A stretch of DNA of 56,035 bases from Mycobacterium kyogaense (GCF_003254575.1 NZ_QJUA01000037.1:1-56035); one strand, 5' to 3'. Shown: positions 25,755 through 34,288, counted from the stretch's first letter. Notes: generated by a model not told the origin, from the letters alone. Made by a program: numbers and translations.

Positions 25755-27094
25755 GAGACCACGGCACGTCGGCGCGCCTGGAAGTGCTACCGGTACCGGG
25801 GCTTCCGGAGTTCCGACCCGGTGACGACCTGGGCGCCGCGATCGCCGACGCCGCGCCGTGGTTGCGTGACGACGACGTGGTGGTGGTCACCAGCAAGGTG
25901 CTGTCCAAGTGCGAGGGCCGCATGGTCGACGCGCCGGCCGATCCCGAGCTGCGAGACACGCTGCGCCGCAAGCTGATCGACGGCGAGGCGGTGCGAGTCC
26001 TGGCGCGCAAGGGTCGCACGCTGATCACCGAGAACGCGCTGGGGCTGGTGCAGGCCGCCGCCGGCGTCGACGGGTCGAACGTCGACTCCCACGAACTCGC
26101 GCTGCTTCCCGTCGATCCCGACGGCAGCGCGGCGGCGCTACGCGCTGCGGTGCACGAACGGCTCGGCGTCCGCGTCGGCATCGTCGTCACCGACACGATG
26201 GGCAGGGCGTGGCGCACGGGTCAGACCGACGTCGCGATCGGCGCTGCCGGGCTCGAGGTGTTGCACGGCTATGCGGGCGAACACGATCAGCACGGCAACG
26301 AGTTGATCGTCACCGAGATCGCGGTCGCCGACGAGATCGCCGCTGCCGCCGACTTGGTGAAAGGGAAGCTGACCGCGGTGCCGGTGGCGGTGGTGCGCGG
26401 GCTGACGGTGCGCGACGACGGGTCGAACGCGCGGAACCTGGTGCGCGCCGGTGAGGAAGACCTGTTCTGGCTCGGCACCGAGGAGGCCATTGCGCTCGGG
26501 CGTACGCAGGCACAGCTGCTGCGACGCTCGGTGCGGGGTTTCAGTGCCGAGCCGGTACCGCCGGAGCTGATCGAGGCTGCTGTCGGGGAGGCGCTCACCG
26601 CACCGGCGCCGCACCACACCCGACCGGTCCGCTTCGTGTGGGTGCGCGATACGGCGGTGCGCACCCGGTTGCTCGACGCGATGAAAGATGCGTGGCGCGC
26701 GGATCTGCTGGGTGACGGCCGAGATCCCGACGCGGTGGAACGGCGGGTGGCGCGAGGCCAGATCCTCTATGACGCACCGGAATTGGTGATCCCGTTCATG
26801 GTGCCCGACGGCGCGCACAGCTATCCCGACGAGCACCGCACCAAGGCCGAGCACACGATGTTCACCGTGGCTGTCGGCGCAGCGGTGCAGGGTCTGCTGG
26901 TGGGGCTCGCGGTGCGCGGGGTGGGCAGCTGCTGGATCGGGTCGACGATCTTCGCGGCCGACCTGGTGCGCGCCGAGCTGGATCTGCCCGGCGAGTGGGA
27001 GCCGTTGGGCGCCATCGCGATCGGCTATGCCGCCGACGGGCCGGCGCAGCCGCGGCCGCCGGTGCCCACCGACGGTCTGCTGGTGGAGCGGTGA
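25751..27094 (+). CDS. fbiB: FbiB, F420 gamma-glutamyl ligase / FMN-dependent reductase
   Basis: 447 residues with two domains. The N-terminal CofE-like ligase (about 1-240; VVTSKVLSKCEGR, VTDTMGRAWRTGQTDVAIG) adds glutamates to F420-0. The C-terminal nitroreductase-fold domain (about 250-447; RSVRGFSAEPVP, VRGVGSCWIGSTIF) reduces dehydro-F420-0 with FMN. This fusion is the mycobacterial arrangement. The GTG start overlaps the fbiA stop and its own stop overlaps the Nudix start, so fbiA-fbiB-nudix forms one coupled unit. Confidence 0.96.
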   Translation: MRDHGTSARLEVLPVPGLPEFRPGDDLGAAIADAAPWLRDDDVVVVTSKVLSKCEGRMVDAPADPELRDTLRRKLIDGEAVRVLARKGRTLITENALGLVQAAAGVDGSNVDSHELALLPVDPDGSAAALRAAVHERLGVRVGIVVTDTMGRAWRTGQTDVAIGAAGLEVLHGYAGEHDQHGNELIVTEIAVADEIAAAADLVKGKLTAVPVAVVRGLTVRDDGSNARNLVRAGEEDLFWLGTEEAIALGRTQAQLLRRSVRGFSAEPVPPELIEAAVGEALTAPAPHHTRPVRFVWVRDTAVRTRLLDAMKDAWRADLLGDGRDPDAVERRVARGQILYDAPELVIPFMVPDGAHSYPDEHRTKAEHTMFTVAVGAAVQGLLVGLAVRGVGSCWIGSTIFAADLVRAELDLPGEWEPLGAIAIGYAADGPAQPRPPVPTDGLLVER

Positions 27095-27645
27095 GCCTTC
27101 ACCAGTCGGCTGTCGACACCCTGACGCGTTGGGAGCCCGCGGATCCGGCGCAGGAGTCGATGCGGCACGCGGTGCTGGCATTCCTCGACGCGAATCCGAA
27201 GGCGTGTCTGCGGGAGTCGGTGCCCGGTCACATCACGGGCTCGGCGTTGGTACTCAATCACGAAGGCACGCATGCGCTGCTGACGCTGCATCCGCGGTTC
27301 GGCCGCTGGCTGCAACTCGGGGGGCACTGCGAGCCCGACGATCCCACGCTGGTCGCTGCGGCGCTGCGGGAGGCGACAGAAGAGTCGGGCATCGACGGGT
27401 TGACCATCGACGAGTTGCCGACGGCGATCCACGTGCATCCGGTGACGTGTTCGCTGGGTGTGCCGACGCGACACCTCGACGTGCAGTTCGTCGTGCGCGC
27501 GCCGCAGGGAGCGCAGGCCGAGATCAGCGAGGAATCGGTGGATCTGCGGTGGTGGCCGTTGGACGACTTGCCGGGCGGCAGCGATTTCGGCCTGCGCCAC
27601 CTGGCCGCCCTCGCGAAAGTGCACCTCTCCTCCTCCGCGGAATAG
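27091..27645 (+). CDS. Nudix hydrolase in the fbiAB operon
   Basis: 184 residues from the GTG at 27091, which overlaps the fbiB stop by four bases. The Nudix box is complete: GHCEPDDPTLVAAALREATEESGI fits Gx5Ex7REUxEExGU. Such enzymes hydrolyse nucleoside diphosphates linked to another moiety; coupling to F420 genes suggests a housekeeping or salvage link, but this is inference. Its last codons and TAG stop lie inside the left inverted repeat of the adjacent AbiEi/DUF559 cassette. Confidence 0.92.
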   Translation: MSLHQSAVDTLTRWEPADPAQESMRHAVLAFLDANPKACLRESVPGHITGSALVLNHEGTHALLTLHPRFGRWLQLGGHCEPDDPTLVAAALREATEESGIDGLTIDELPTAIHVHPVTCSLGVPTRHLDVQFVVRAPQGAQAEISEESVDLRWWPLDDLPGGSDFGLRHLAALAKVHLSSSAE

Positions 27646-27689
27646 CATTCCGGGCTGCAGATTCGACTTATCCACAGCCATGGCTTCTC
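27635..27689 (+). repeat. Left inverted repeat of the AbiEi/DUF559 cassette
   Basis: The outer part (27635-27658) starts CCGCGGAATAGCATTCC and is followed by GGGCTGC; the inner shared part CAGCCATGGCTTCTC is at 27675-27689, with 16 unrelated bases between. The outer part contains the small palindrome CGGAAT-AGC-ATTCCG. The spacer holds TTATCCACA (27668-27676), an exact DnaA-box consensus that is absent from the right copy. Confidence 0.85.
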
Positions 27690-27728
27690 GTGCGCTGAGG
27701 AACCCGGCGCCGGCCGCATGCTCTTTGC

Positions 27729-28598
27729 ATGGGGGACGTCATCGTTGGCTCGCAGGCCGTGCTCGCGGGCACCATCACCCGCGCGACGTTGCGGTGGAAT
27801 TATCGCGCGATCTTTCCCGACGTCTACCTGCCGAAGGACGTCGAGCCCACCCTGGCCCACCGCGCCGAGGGTGCGTGGTTGTGGTCTCGTCGGCGAGGCG
27901 TGATCACCGGTCGGGCTGCAGCCGCAGCGCATGGCGCGAAATGGATCGATGACGGCACTCCCGTTGAGGTGCTCTGGGCCAACAATCGCTGCCCGACTGG
28001 AATCGTCACCCGACGAGAGCGCATCGCGCCCGACGAGATCGTGTGGATCGACGGCATACCGGTCGCCACTCCCGCCCGTGCGGGCCTTGATCTCGGCCGG
28101 TATCTGCCACGCAACATCGCCGTGGCGCACCTCGATGCCCTCGCCGCGTCGACCGGGGTGACAGCTGAGGAGATTCTCGACCTCACGCATCGATACAAGG
28201 GCAGGCACGGCGTTCGCCGCTGCCGCGAGGCAGTCGGACTGATGGACGCCGGCGCGCAGTCACCACAGGAAACGCGACTGCGACTTCTGCTGATCGACAG
28301 GGGCTTTCCACGACCAGAAACGCAGATCCCGGTGGTCGACGGGAACGGCTACACATTTGCCTACCTCGACATGGGATGGGAGCAGCTCGGAATCGCCGTG
28401 GAGTACGACGGCGATCATCACCGAACCGACATCGATCAATACCGATGGGATGCGCGGCGCCTCCGCAGAATCGCCGACGCGAACTGGATGGTCATTCGGG
28501 TCATGGCAGGCGATCGCAACGACGAGGTCATCGGCTGGGTGAAGCAGGCGTGGGCCCGACGCCAGAGAGAAGCCATGGCTGCGAAAAGGCCTGCATAG
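27729..28598 (+). CDS. AbiEi-antitoxin-like protein with DUF559 endonuclease-like domain
   Basis: 289 residues. The N-terminal half (MGDVIVGSQAVLAGTITRATLRWNYRAIFPDVYLP then WLWSRRRGVITGRAAAAAHGAKW) resembles the winged-helix AbiEi-type antitoxin domain. The C-terminal part (about 175-285) carries a DUF559/Vsr-like fold with AVEYDGDHHRTDIDQYRWDARRLRRI, where the E-Y-D-G-D-H-H cluster could be the metal-dependent nuclease centre. No AbiEii toxin gene is nearby, so it is a solitary member. Many mycobacterial genomes carry several such genes. It lies inside an inverted-repeat-bounded segment. DNA cleavage or regulatory activity is not established. Confidence 0.88.
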   Translation: MGDVIVGSQAVLAGTITRATLRWNYRAIFPDVYLPKDVEPTLAHRAEGAWLWSRRRGVITGRAAAAAHGAKWIDDGTPVEVLWANNRCPTGIVTRRERIAPDEIVWIDGIPVATPARAGLDLGRYLPRNIAVAHLDALAASTGVTAEEILDLTHRYKGRHGVRRCREAVGLMDAGAQSPQETRLRLLLIDRGFPRPETQIPVVDGNGYTFAYLDMGWEQLGIAVEYDGDHHRTDIDQYRWDARRLRRIADANWMVIRVMAGDRNDEVIGWVKQAWARRQREAMAAKRPA

Positions 28599-28621
28599 CA
28601 GCCAGGAATGCTATTCCGCGG
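28567..28621 (-). repeat. Right inverted repeat of the AbiEi/DUF559 cassette
   Basis: Read on the minus strand from 28621, the outer part starts CCGCGGAATAGCATTCC followed by TGGCTGC (one mismatch to the left copy in 24). After 16 unrelated bases it repeats CAGCCATGGCTTCTC exactly. The inner part lies within the last codons of the AbiEi/DUF559 gene. Confidence 0.85.
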
Positions 28622-28637
28622 CCGCGGCACCCAGAAG

Positions 28638-29717
28638 CTAGATGTCTGTCGAGAAGCGGATGCCGCCGTCGGGAATCGTGATCCCCGGCCACACCCGGGC
28701 GCCGCGCAGCAGTTCGCAGCGGGCACCGACGTCGGCGCCATCGCCGATCACGCCGTCGCGGATCAGTGCCCGAGGCCCGATGTGCGCGCCGAAGCCGATG
28801 ATCGATCGCTCGATCACCGCGCCCGCTCCGACTTTCGCGCCGTCGAAGATCACCGCACCGTCAAGCCGTGCCCCGCCGGCGATCTCGGCCCCGCGCCCGA
28901 TCACGGTGCCACCGATCAACAGCGCTCCCGGCGCCACCGACGCCCCGTCGTGCACCAGCTTCTCGCCACGCTGATGTGTCAGGGCGGGTGACGGTGCGAT
29001 GCCGCGCACCAGATCCGCTGAGCCGCGGACGAAATCCTCCGGCGTGCCCATGTCCCGCCAGTAGGTGGAATCCACGTAGCCACAGACCTTGCGGCCCTCA
29101 GCGAGCAGAAGCGGGAACACTTCACGTTCCACCGACAGCGCGCGGCCGGTCGGGATCTGCTCGATGATCGACCGCTTGAACACATAGCAGCCGGCGTTGA
29201 TCTGATCGGTCGGCGGGTCTTGCGTCTTCTCCAGGAAGGCAGTCACCGTGCCGTCGGATTCAGTTGGCACGCAACCGAATGCGCGGGGGTCACCGACGCG
29301 CACCAGGTGCAGCGTCACGTCGGCCTGGTTCTCCGCGTGCGAATCGAGCAGCGCACGCAGGTCGCAGCCGGACAGCACGTCGCCGTTGAAGACGACGGCC
29401 GTGTCGTGGCGCAGCTTGGACGCGACGTTGGCGATGCCGCCGCCGGTGCCCAGAGGTTCGTCTTCGACGACGTAGTCGATCTGCAGCCCGAGCTTGGAGC
29501 CGTCACCGAACTCGGCTTCGAATACGCCCGCTTTGTAAGAGGTTCCGAGGACCACGTGCTCGATGCCGGCATCGGCGATCCGCGAGAGAAGGTGGGTCAG
29601 GAACGGCAGCCCTGCGGTCGGGAGCATCGGCTTGGGCGCCGAGAGGGTCAGTGGGCGTAGGCGTGTGCCCATGCCGCCGACGAGAACGACCGCATCGACA
29701 TCGGCTGGATTCACCAT
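28638..29717 (-). CDS. manC: Mannose-1-phosphate guanylyltransferase (GDP-mannose synthesis)
   Basis: 359 residues, the same length as Rv3264c. The nucleotidyltransferase domain starts VDAVVLVGGMGTRLRPLTLSAPKPML, with VFNGDVLSG and the sugar-binding LEKTQDPPTDQINAGCYVF. The C-terminal third is a left-handed beta-helix of hexapeptide repeats (VAPGALLIGGTVIGRGAEIAGGARL). It makes GDP-mannose from GTP and mannose-1-phosphate supplied by ManA/ManB. The ATG overlaps the wbbL stop by one base (TGATG). It is sometimes annotated rmlA2; the exact nucleotide sugar rests on the tuberculosis homologue. Confidence 0.9.
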   Translation of the reverse strand: MVNPADVDAVVLVGGMGTRLRPLTLSAPKPMLPTAGLPFLTHLLSRIADAGIEHVVLGTSYKAGVFEAEFGDGSKLGLQIDYVVEDEPLGTGGGIANVASKLRHDTAVVFNGDVLSGCDLRALLDSHAENQADVTLHLVRVGDPRAFGCVPTESDGTVTAFLEKTQDPPTDQINAGCYVFKRSIIEQIPTGRALSVEREVFPLLLAEGRKVCGYVDSTYWRDMGTPEDFVRGSADLVRGIAPSPALTHQRGEKLVHDGASVAPGALLIGGTVIGRGAEIAGGARLDGAVIFDGAKVGAGAVIERSIIGFGAHIGPRALIRDGVIGDGADVGARCELLRGARVWPGITIPDGGIRFSTDI

Positions 29718-30595
29718 CACCCCTGCCCCCTTCGGGCTTTCAACGAACTCCGCACCACCAGCCGGGATCGCGCCCCCAACGCCGTCCGGAACGCCCACCG
29801 TAGCGGAGCGTGCCGCCGCTTCGGGTAACGATCCGCGAGAAAAGTGTAAGTGCTCGCGTGGTGGGCAGCGAGGTTGCGGGCGGGATCGCGACCGGTGGAG
29901 TGCCCTTTGGCGTGCAGCACCTCCGCCGAGGGCACGTAGACGTTCTGCCAGCCGGCGCGGCCGAGCCGATCGCCGAGGTCGACGTCCTCCATGTACATGA
30001 AGTAGCGCTCGTCGAAGCCTGCGATCTCCGCGTAGGCGGCGCTGCGCATCAACAGGCAGGACCCCGACAGCCAGCCGACTGCGCGTTCGCTGGGGTCTTC
30101 CCGCTCTTGGCGGTAGACGGCGGTCCACGGGTTGGATGGCCAGATCGGTCCGACGACGGCGTGCATGCCGCCCCGGATGATCGACGGCAGGTGCCGCGCC
30201 GAGGGGTAGACGGATCCGTCGGGGTCGCGGATCAGCGGGCCCAGCGCCCCGGCTCGGGGCCAGCGGTCGGCGGCTTCGAGCAGGAGGTCGATACTGCCGG
30301 GCCCCCACTGCACGTCGGGATTCGCGACGACGAACATGTCTGTGGTGCTGGACAATCCGTATTCGGCGACGGCCTTGTTGATCGCCGAGCCGTAGCCGAC
30401 GTTCGCCCCGGTGCGCAGCAGGCGGGCGTTGGGGTAGCGCTGCACAGCCTCCTCGACAGTGCCGTCGTCGGATCCGTTGTCGGCCATGATCACCGTGACC
30501 GGCCGCTCGGTGGCGTGGGCCAGCGATGCCAGGAACCGGTCCAGATGCGGCCCCGGCGAATACGTCACCGTGACGACGTACAGCTCGTCGCTCAC
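29717..30595 (-). CDS. wbbL: Rhamnosyltransferase WbbL of the arabinogalactan linker
   Basis: 292-residue GT2 enzyme that adds rhamnose from dTDP-rhamnose to decaprenyl-PP-GlcNAc, starting the arabinogalactan linkage unit on the inner membrane face. It has VVTVTYSPGPHLDRFLASL, MADNGSDDGT, the metal motif VVANPDVQWGPG (NPD in place of DxD) and FDERYFMYMEDVDLGDRLGRAGW. The gene is 16 bp downstream of rmlD and overlaps manC, the conserved rmlD-wbbL-manC operon essential in mycobacteria. Confidence 0.95.
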   Translation of the reverse strand: MSDELYVVTVTYSPGPHLDRFLASLAHATERPVTVIMADNGSDDGTVEEAVQRYPNARLLRTGANVGYGSAINKAVAEYGLSSTTDMFVVANPDVQWGPGSIDLLLEAADRWPRAGALGPLIRDPDGSVYPSARHLPSIIRGGMHAVVGPIWPSNPWTAVYRQEREDPSERAVGWLSGSCLLMRSAAYAEIAGFDERYFMYMEDVDLGDRLGRAGWQNVYVPSAEVLHAKGHSTGRDPARNLAAHHASTYTFLADRYPKRRHAPLRWAFRTALGARSRLVVRSSLKARRGQG

Positions 30596-30611
30596 CTAGC
30601 GTCCACCCATC

Positions 30612-31469
30612 TCATCGCGTTGAGGGTAACGGGCGCAGTGCTGTGGTGAGCGCCTCGCGCCACCCTCGTAGGGGTGTGAGTCCGGCGCGCGCGGATCCGG
30701 CCGACGACAGAGCGGAGTAGGACGGCCGGGGCGCGGGGCGCGGGTGACGGTCGCTGTCGACGGGTCGGACGCGTGACGGGTCGGCGCCCAGCGCCGCGAA
30801 GACCGCCTGGGCCTGGTCGAACCGGCTGCCTTCGCCGGCGTTGGCGGCGTGCAGGAGCGGCCCGCGGACCCCGCCGTCGGCGATGTCCAGCAGCGCGGCG
30901 CACAGATCGCCCACGTAGGTCGGGGAGCCGATCTGGTCGGCGACGACGTCGATGTGCTCCGTTCCGGCCGCGGCGCGGCGCATCGCGGCGACGAAGTCGG
31001 TGCCGTCGGCGCCTTCGTAGACCCAGGAGGTGCGCACCACGTATGCGGTGGGCAGCGCGGCCAGCACCGCCTGCTCGCCGGCCAGCTTGGTGCGCCCGTA
31101 CACCGACAGCGGCCCGGTGGCGTCATCGATGTCGTAGGGGCGCCGCGCGCCGGACGCGCCGAAGACGTAGTCGGTGGAGATGTGGATCAGCGATGCCCCG
31201 GCGCGGGCGCAGGCCGCGGCGACGTTGCCGGCACCGGTGGCGTTGACGGCGTGGGCCCGGTCCGGGTCGTCCTCGGCGAGGTCGACCTGGGTGAAGGCGG
31301 CGCAGTTGACGACGACGTCGCCGGCGCGGAGTTCACCCGGGTCAGGCCCGGTGATGTCCCACTCCCGGGACGTGAAGGTGCGGACTTCGCGGCCCTGAGA
31401 GGCGGCCTGACCTGCCAGGAAGCGCCCGACCATGCCGCCGGCGCCGGTGATTACGATTCGGTCAGCCAT
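30612..31469 (-). CDS. rmlD: dTDP-4-dehydrorhamnose reductase RmlD
   Basis: 285-residue short-chain reductase giving dTDP-L-rhamnose, the donor used by the adjacent WbbL. The NADPH loop is VITGAGGMVGRFLA; the catalytic triad appears in HISTDYVFGASG (Thr) and PLSVYGRTKLAGE (Tyr and Lys). The ATG at 31469 begins MADRIVITGAGG; a GTG six codons upstream is not preferred. It is divergent from the LCP ligase gene. Confidence 0.95.
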   Translation of the reverse strand: MADRIVITGAGGMVGRFLAGQAASQGREVRTFTSREWDITGPDPGELRAGDVVVNCAAFTQVDLAEDDPDRAHAVNATGAGNVAAACARAGASLIHISTDYVFGASGARRPYDIDDATGPLSVYGRTKLAGEQAVLAALPTAYVVRTSWVYEGADGTDFVAAMRRAAAGTEHIDVVADQIGSPTYVGDLCAALLDIADGGVRGPLLHAANAGEGSRFDQAQAVFAALGADPSRVRPVDSDRHPRPAPRPSYSALSSAGSARAGLTPLRGWREALTTALRPLPSTR

Positions 31470-31537
31470 AGCTAGCGAGTGTGGCACGCCGAGGTCGGCT
31501 CCCCCGTCTCCCGCCTGGCCGCCAGTAGCCTGGGCGG

Positions 31538-33007
31538 ATGCCTGCAGCTCAGATGACCCGTGTCATCTCCGTCATCGTGACGTTGGTGATCGTCGTCGGC
31601 ACCGGCGTCGCATGGGGCAAGATCCGGTCTTTCGAGTCGGGCATCAACCACGTCAGCCCCGATGCGCTCGGCCAGGGTGGCCAGGACGGGGCTATCGACA
31701 TCCTGCTGGTCGGTATGGACAGCCGCACGGATGCGCACGGCAATCCGCTCAGCGCCGAGGAGTTGGCCACGCTGCGCGCCGGTGACGACGTCTCCACCAA
31801 CACCGACACCATCATCTTGATCCGCATCCCGAACAACGGACGGTCGGCGACGGCGATCTCGATTCCCCGCGACTCCTACGTCGAGGCGCCAGGCATCGGG
31901 AAGATGAAGATCAACGGCGTCTACGGCTCGGTGCATCTGGAGAAGATGAAGCAGCTCGTCGAGCAGGAGGGCGAGGACCCCGCGGTCGCCGAGAAGGAGG
32001 CCACCGAGGCGGGCCGCGAGGAGCTGATCAAGACGGTCGCGAACCTCACCGGCGTGACGGTCGACCATTACGCCGAAGTGGGGCTGCTGGGCTTCGCGCT
32101 GATCACCGACGCCTTGGGCGGGGTGGATGTCTGCCTCAAAAATGCTGTCTACGAACCTCTTTCGGGCGCGGACTTCCCCGCGGGCTGGCAGAAGCTGAGC
32201 GGCCCCCAGGCGCTGAGCTTCGTGCGGCAGCGCCACGACCTGCCGCGCGGGGATCTGGACCGTGTCACCCGCCAGCAGGCGTTCATGGCATCGCTGGCGC
32301 ACGCGGTGATCTCGAGCAAGACGCTGTCGAGCCCGGCCACGCTGAACCGGCTCGAGGACGCGGTGCAGCGTTCGGTGGTGATCTCCGACGGCTGGAGCAT
32401 CATGGATTTCGCCGATCAGCTGAGCAAGCTCTCGGGCGGCAACATCGCGTTCGCGACGATTCCGATCGTCGAAGAGGCCGGCTGGAGTGACGACGGGATG
32501 CAGTCGGTGGTGCGGGTGAATCCCCCGGAGGTCAAGGCGTGGGTGGACAGCCTGCTGCATGACCAGGAAGAGGGAAAGACCGAGCAGCTGGCCTACAGCA
32601 ATGACAAGACCACGGTCGACGTGGTCAACGACAGCGATGTCAATGGCTTGGCCGCTGCGGTCTCGACGGTGTTGACGGGTAAGGGCTTCGCCGCGGGCAA
32701 CGTCGGTAACAACGAGGGCACCAAGGTCACCAACAGCCAGGTGCAGGCCGCTTCCCAGGACGACCAGGGCGCGCAGGAGGTGGCCAAGGAGCTGGGTGGG
32801 CTGCCGATCGTCGAGGACGCGTCAGTCCCCCAGGACGCGGTGCGGGTGGTGCTGTCGGCCGACTACACGGGCCCTGGCTCGGGTCTGGACGGCACGGATG
32901 TGACGCTGTCCGCGCCGGTGACCAACGCGTCGGGCGGTGGCGAAGCGCTGCCGGCAGCGTCTCCGATCATCACGGCGGGGTCGAACGACCCGCAGTGCGT
33001 CAACTGA
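31538..33007 (+). CDS. lcp1: LCP-family (LytR-CpsA-Psr) cell-wall ligase
   Basis: 489 residues. A membrane anchor at about 8-27 is followed by an extracytoplasmic LCP domain with LLVGMDSR (Asp61), NTDTIILIRI, SIPRDSYV (Arg111, Asp112), KINGVYG and FVRQRHDLPRGDLDRVTRQQ. A LytR_C domain follows (about 365-455). This is the Rv3267 orthologue position; Lcp1 transfers arabinogalactan from its decaprenyl carrier onto peptidoglycan. The ATG lies six bases after a TAGCCT -10 element (leaderless). It is translationally coupled to the next gene (TGATG). Confidence 0.94.
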   Translation: MPAAQMTRVISVIVTLVIVVGTGVAWGKIRSFESGINHVSPDALGQGGQDGAIDILLVGMDSRTDAHGNPLSAEELATLRAGDDVSTNTDTIILIRIPNNGRSATAISIPRDSYVEAPGIGKMKINGVYGSVHLEKMKQLVEQEGEDPAVAEKEATEAGREELIKTVANLTGVTVDHYAEVGLLGFALITDALGGVDVCLKNAVYEPLSGADFPAGWQKLSGPQALSFVRQRHDLPRGDLDRVTRQQAFMASLAHAVISSKTLSSPATLNRLEDAVQRSVVISDGWSIMDFADQLSKLSGGNIAFATIPIVEEAGWSDDGMQSVVRVNPPEVKAWVDSLLHDQEEGKTEQLAYSNDKTTVDVVNDSDVNGLAAAVSTVLTGKGFAAGNVGNNEGTKVTNSQVQAASQDDQGAQEVAKELGGLPIVEDASVPQDAVRVVLSADYTGPGSGLDGTDVTLSAPVTNASGGGEALPAASPIITAGSNDPQCVN

Positions 33008-33717
33008 TGGCGCTCAACCTCTCGTCGGCGATTCTCGATCCGCTGCTGGCCCGCAATCCGGCGGGACCGCGCATCACCTACTACGACGATGCGACCGGCG
33101 AGCGCATCGAGTGCTCGACGGTGACGTTGGCGAACTGGGCGGCCAAGACCGCCAATCTGTTGCGCGACGAGATGGGGGCCGGCCCGGGCAGCCGGGTGGC
33201 GGTGTTGCTGCCCGCGCATTGGCAGACGGCGGCGGTGCTGCTCGGGATCTGGTGGATCGGGGCCGAGGCGGTCGTCGGTGACGACAGCGCGGATCTCGCT
33301 CTGTGCGCCGAGGGCCGGCTCGATGAGGCGGACGCCGCGGTCAGCGGCGGCGAGGTCGCGGTACTGTCACTGGATCCGTTCGGTCGGCCCGCGGCGAATC
33401 TGCCTGTGGGAGTGACGGATTACGCGACGGCCGTGCGCGTGCACGGCGATCAGATCGTCGCCGAACGCAACCCTGGTCCAGCCTTGGATGGCCGTTCGGG
33501 TGACGACGTGCTCGCCGCAGCGCTCGCAGCTGCCGACGCGCAGGGCTTGGGCGCCGACGATCGCGTGTTGTCGAGCGCGCCCTGGGACACCGCCGACGAC
33601 GTGGTTGCCCACCTGCTTGCGCCGTATGCGGTGGGGGCGTCGCTGGTGTACGTCGCGCACCCCGATGCCACCGCACTCGATCGCCGCCGGGCAACGGAGA
33701 AAGTCACGCGCGGCTGA
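33007..33717 (+). CDS. TIGR03089-family protein (truncated adenylate-forming enzyme-like)
   Basis: 236 residues. It resembles the N-terminal part of AMP-binding acyl-CoA synthetases (ITYYDDATGERIECSTVTLANWAAKTANLL, AVLLPAHWQTAAVLLGIWWIGAEAVV) but lacks the C-terminal lid and the ATP-binding YTSGTTG loop. It is therefore unlikely to activate a carboxylate. The family is an actinobacterial conserved unknown (Rv3268 position). The ATG shares one base with the lcp1 stop. Confidence 0.87.
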   Translation: MALNLSSAILDPLLARNPAGPRITYYDDATGERIECSTVTLANWAAKTANLLRDEMGAGPGSRVAVLLPAHWQTAAVLLGIWWIGAEAVVGDDSADLALCAEGRLDEADAAVSGGEVAVLSLDPFGRPAANLPVGVTDYATAVRVHGDQIVAERNPGPALDGRSGDDVLAAALAAADAQGLGADDRVLSSAPWDTADDVVAHLLAPYAVGASLVYVAHPDATALDRRRATEKVTRG

Positions 33718-33804
33718 CGCTGCTGTAGTTTTTGCGTCACGAACCCGCCGTTCTGGCGAAGTCGGGCGCCAGGCTTATGACTGATACTGATCAGGCCGAC
33801 ATAA

Positions 33805-33834
33805 TTGACACAATGGTTACCGTGACCTTAATGT
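33805..33834 (+). promoter_or_regulatory. Predicted promoter for the small membrane protein
   Basis: A consensus TTGACA (33805-33810) and TAATGT (33829-33834) with 18 bp between them lie in the 201-bp gap after the TIGR03089 gene. Transcription starting near 33841 would leave about 78 nt before the ATG at 33919, which has its own AAAGGA ribosome-binding site. Confidence 0.5.
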
Positions 33835-33918
33835 TTCCGTAACCACACGCTGTTCACAGGTTGATCGCGCACACTGATCGACGACAGACAGCCGCAGACC
33901 TGGCAAAGGACGGCGCAG

Positions 33919-34245
33919 ATGGACACGACCATCACCGCACTTGCAGTCCTCTTCGCGCTCACGCTCTGGCACCTCCACAACCGCCGGCACGCCGGCTGGC
34001 TGGCCAGCTCAGAAGGCCGATTCTTCGTGTTCTGCGGCTATGCGCTGGTCGCCATAGCCGCGTACTGGCTCGAAACGGCGCCCACCGCTAGCACCTGGGA
34101 GTGGGCGTTCGGGAACCTGTGGGGTCTCGCCGCGATGGTCGCGTTCGTGCTGGGCTTCGGGCATCTCAACCGCGCCACCGCCGAGCACGCCTGGGCCGCG
34201 CAGCAGGTCGAAGCCATCGAGCATTCGGACGCTGCAGCGAAGTAG
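33919..34245 (+). CDS. Small three-helix membrane protein, unknown
   Basis: 108 residues with three hydrophobic segments (about 4-20, 35-55 and 65-85). AAAGGA lies 9-14 bases upstream of the ATG. The C-terminus is hydrophilic (RATAEHAWAAQQVEAIEHSDAAAK). No family is recognised. It is monocistronic, between the TIGR03089 gene and birA. Third-position G+C bias supports a real gene. Confidence 0.75.
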   Translation: MDTTITALAVLFALTLWHLHNRRHAGWLASSEGRFFVFCGYALVAIAAYWLETAPTASTWEWAFGNLWGLAAMVAFVLGFGHLNRATAEHAWAAQQVEAIEHSDAAAK

Positions 34246-34288
34246 TTCGGTACGCCGAGCGAAACGGCGTGTCCTCTAGGGTCGTCGT

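Larger units (their letters stand above)
27635..28621 (+). mobile_element. Putative single-gene mobile cassette bounded by inverted repeats
   Basis: A 987-bp segment contains one gene (27729-28598) and is bounded by 55-bp imperfect inverted repeats whose outer 24 bp match at 23 positions. The ends fall on the last codons of the Nudix gene and 17 bp beyond the manC stop, so the insert fits exactly between two convergent operons. No target duplication is evident and no transposase is encoded, so mobility is inferred only from the symmetry. Confidence 0.5.

Noticed and set aside
27668..27676. Replication origin suggested by a DnaA box
   Set aside because: There is only one box, no A/T-rich unwinding region and no dnaA or dnaN gene nearby.
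27729..28598. Complete AbiE toxin-antitoxin system
   Set aside because: Only the AbiEi-like gene is present; no AbiEii nucleotidyltransferase toxin gene is adjacent on either side.
28638..29717. Glucose-1-phosphate thymidylyltransferase (rmlA) function
   Set aside because: The rhamnose genes are adjacent, but the sequence, length and C-terminal hexapeptide domain match the mannose-1-phosphate guanylyltransferase position in M. tuberculosis.
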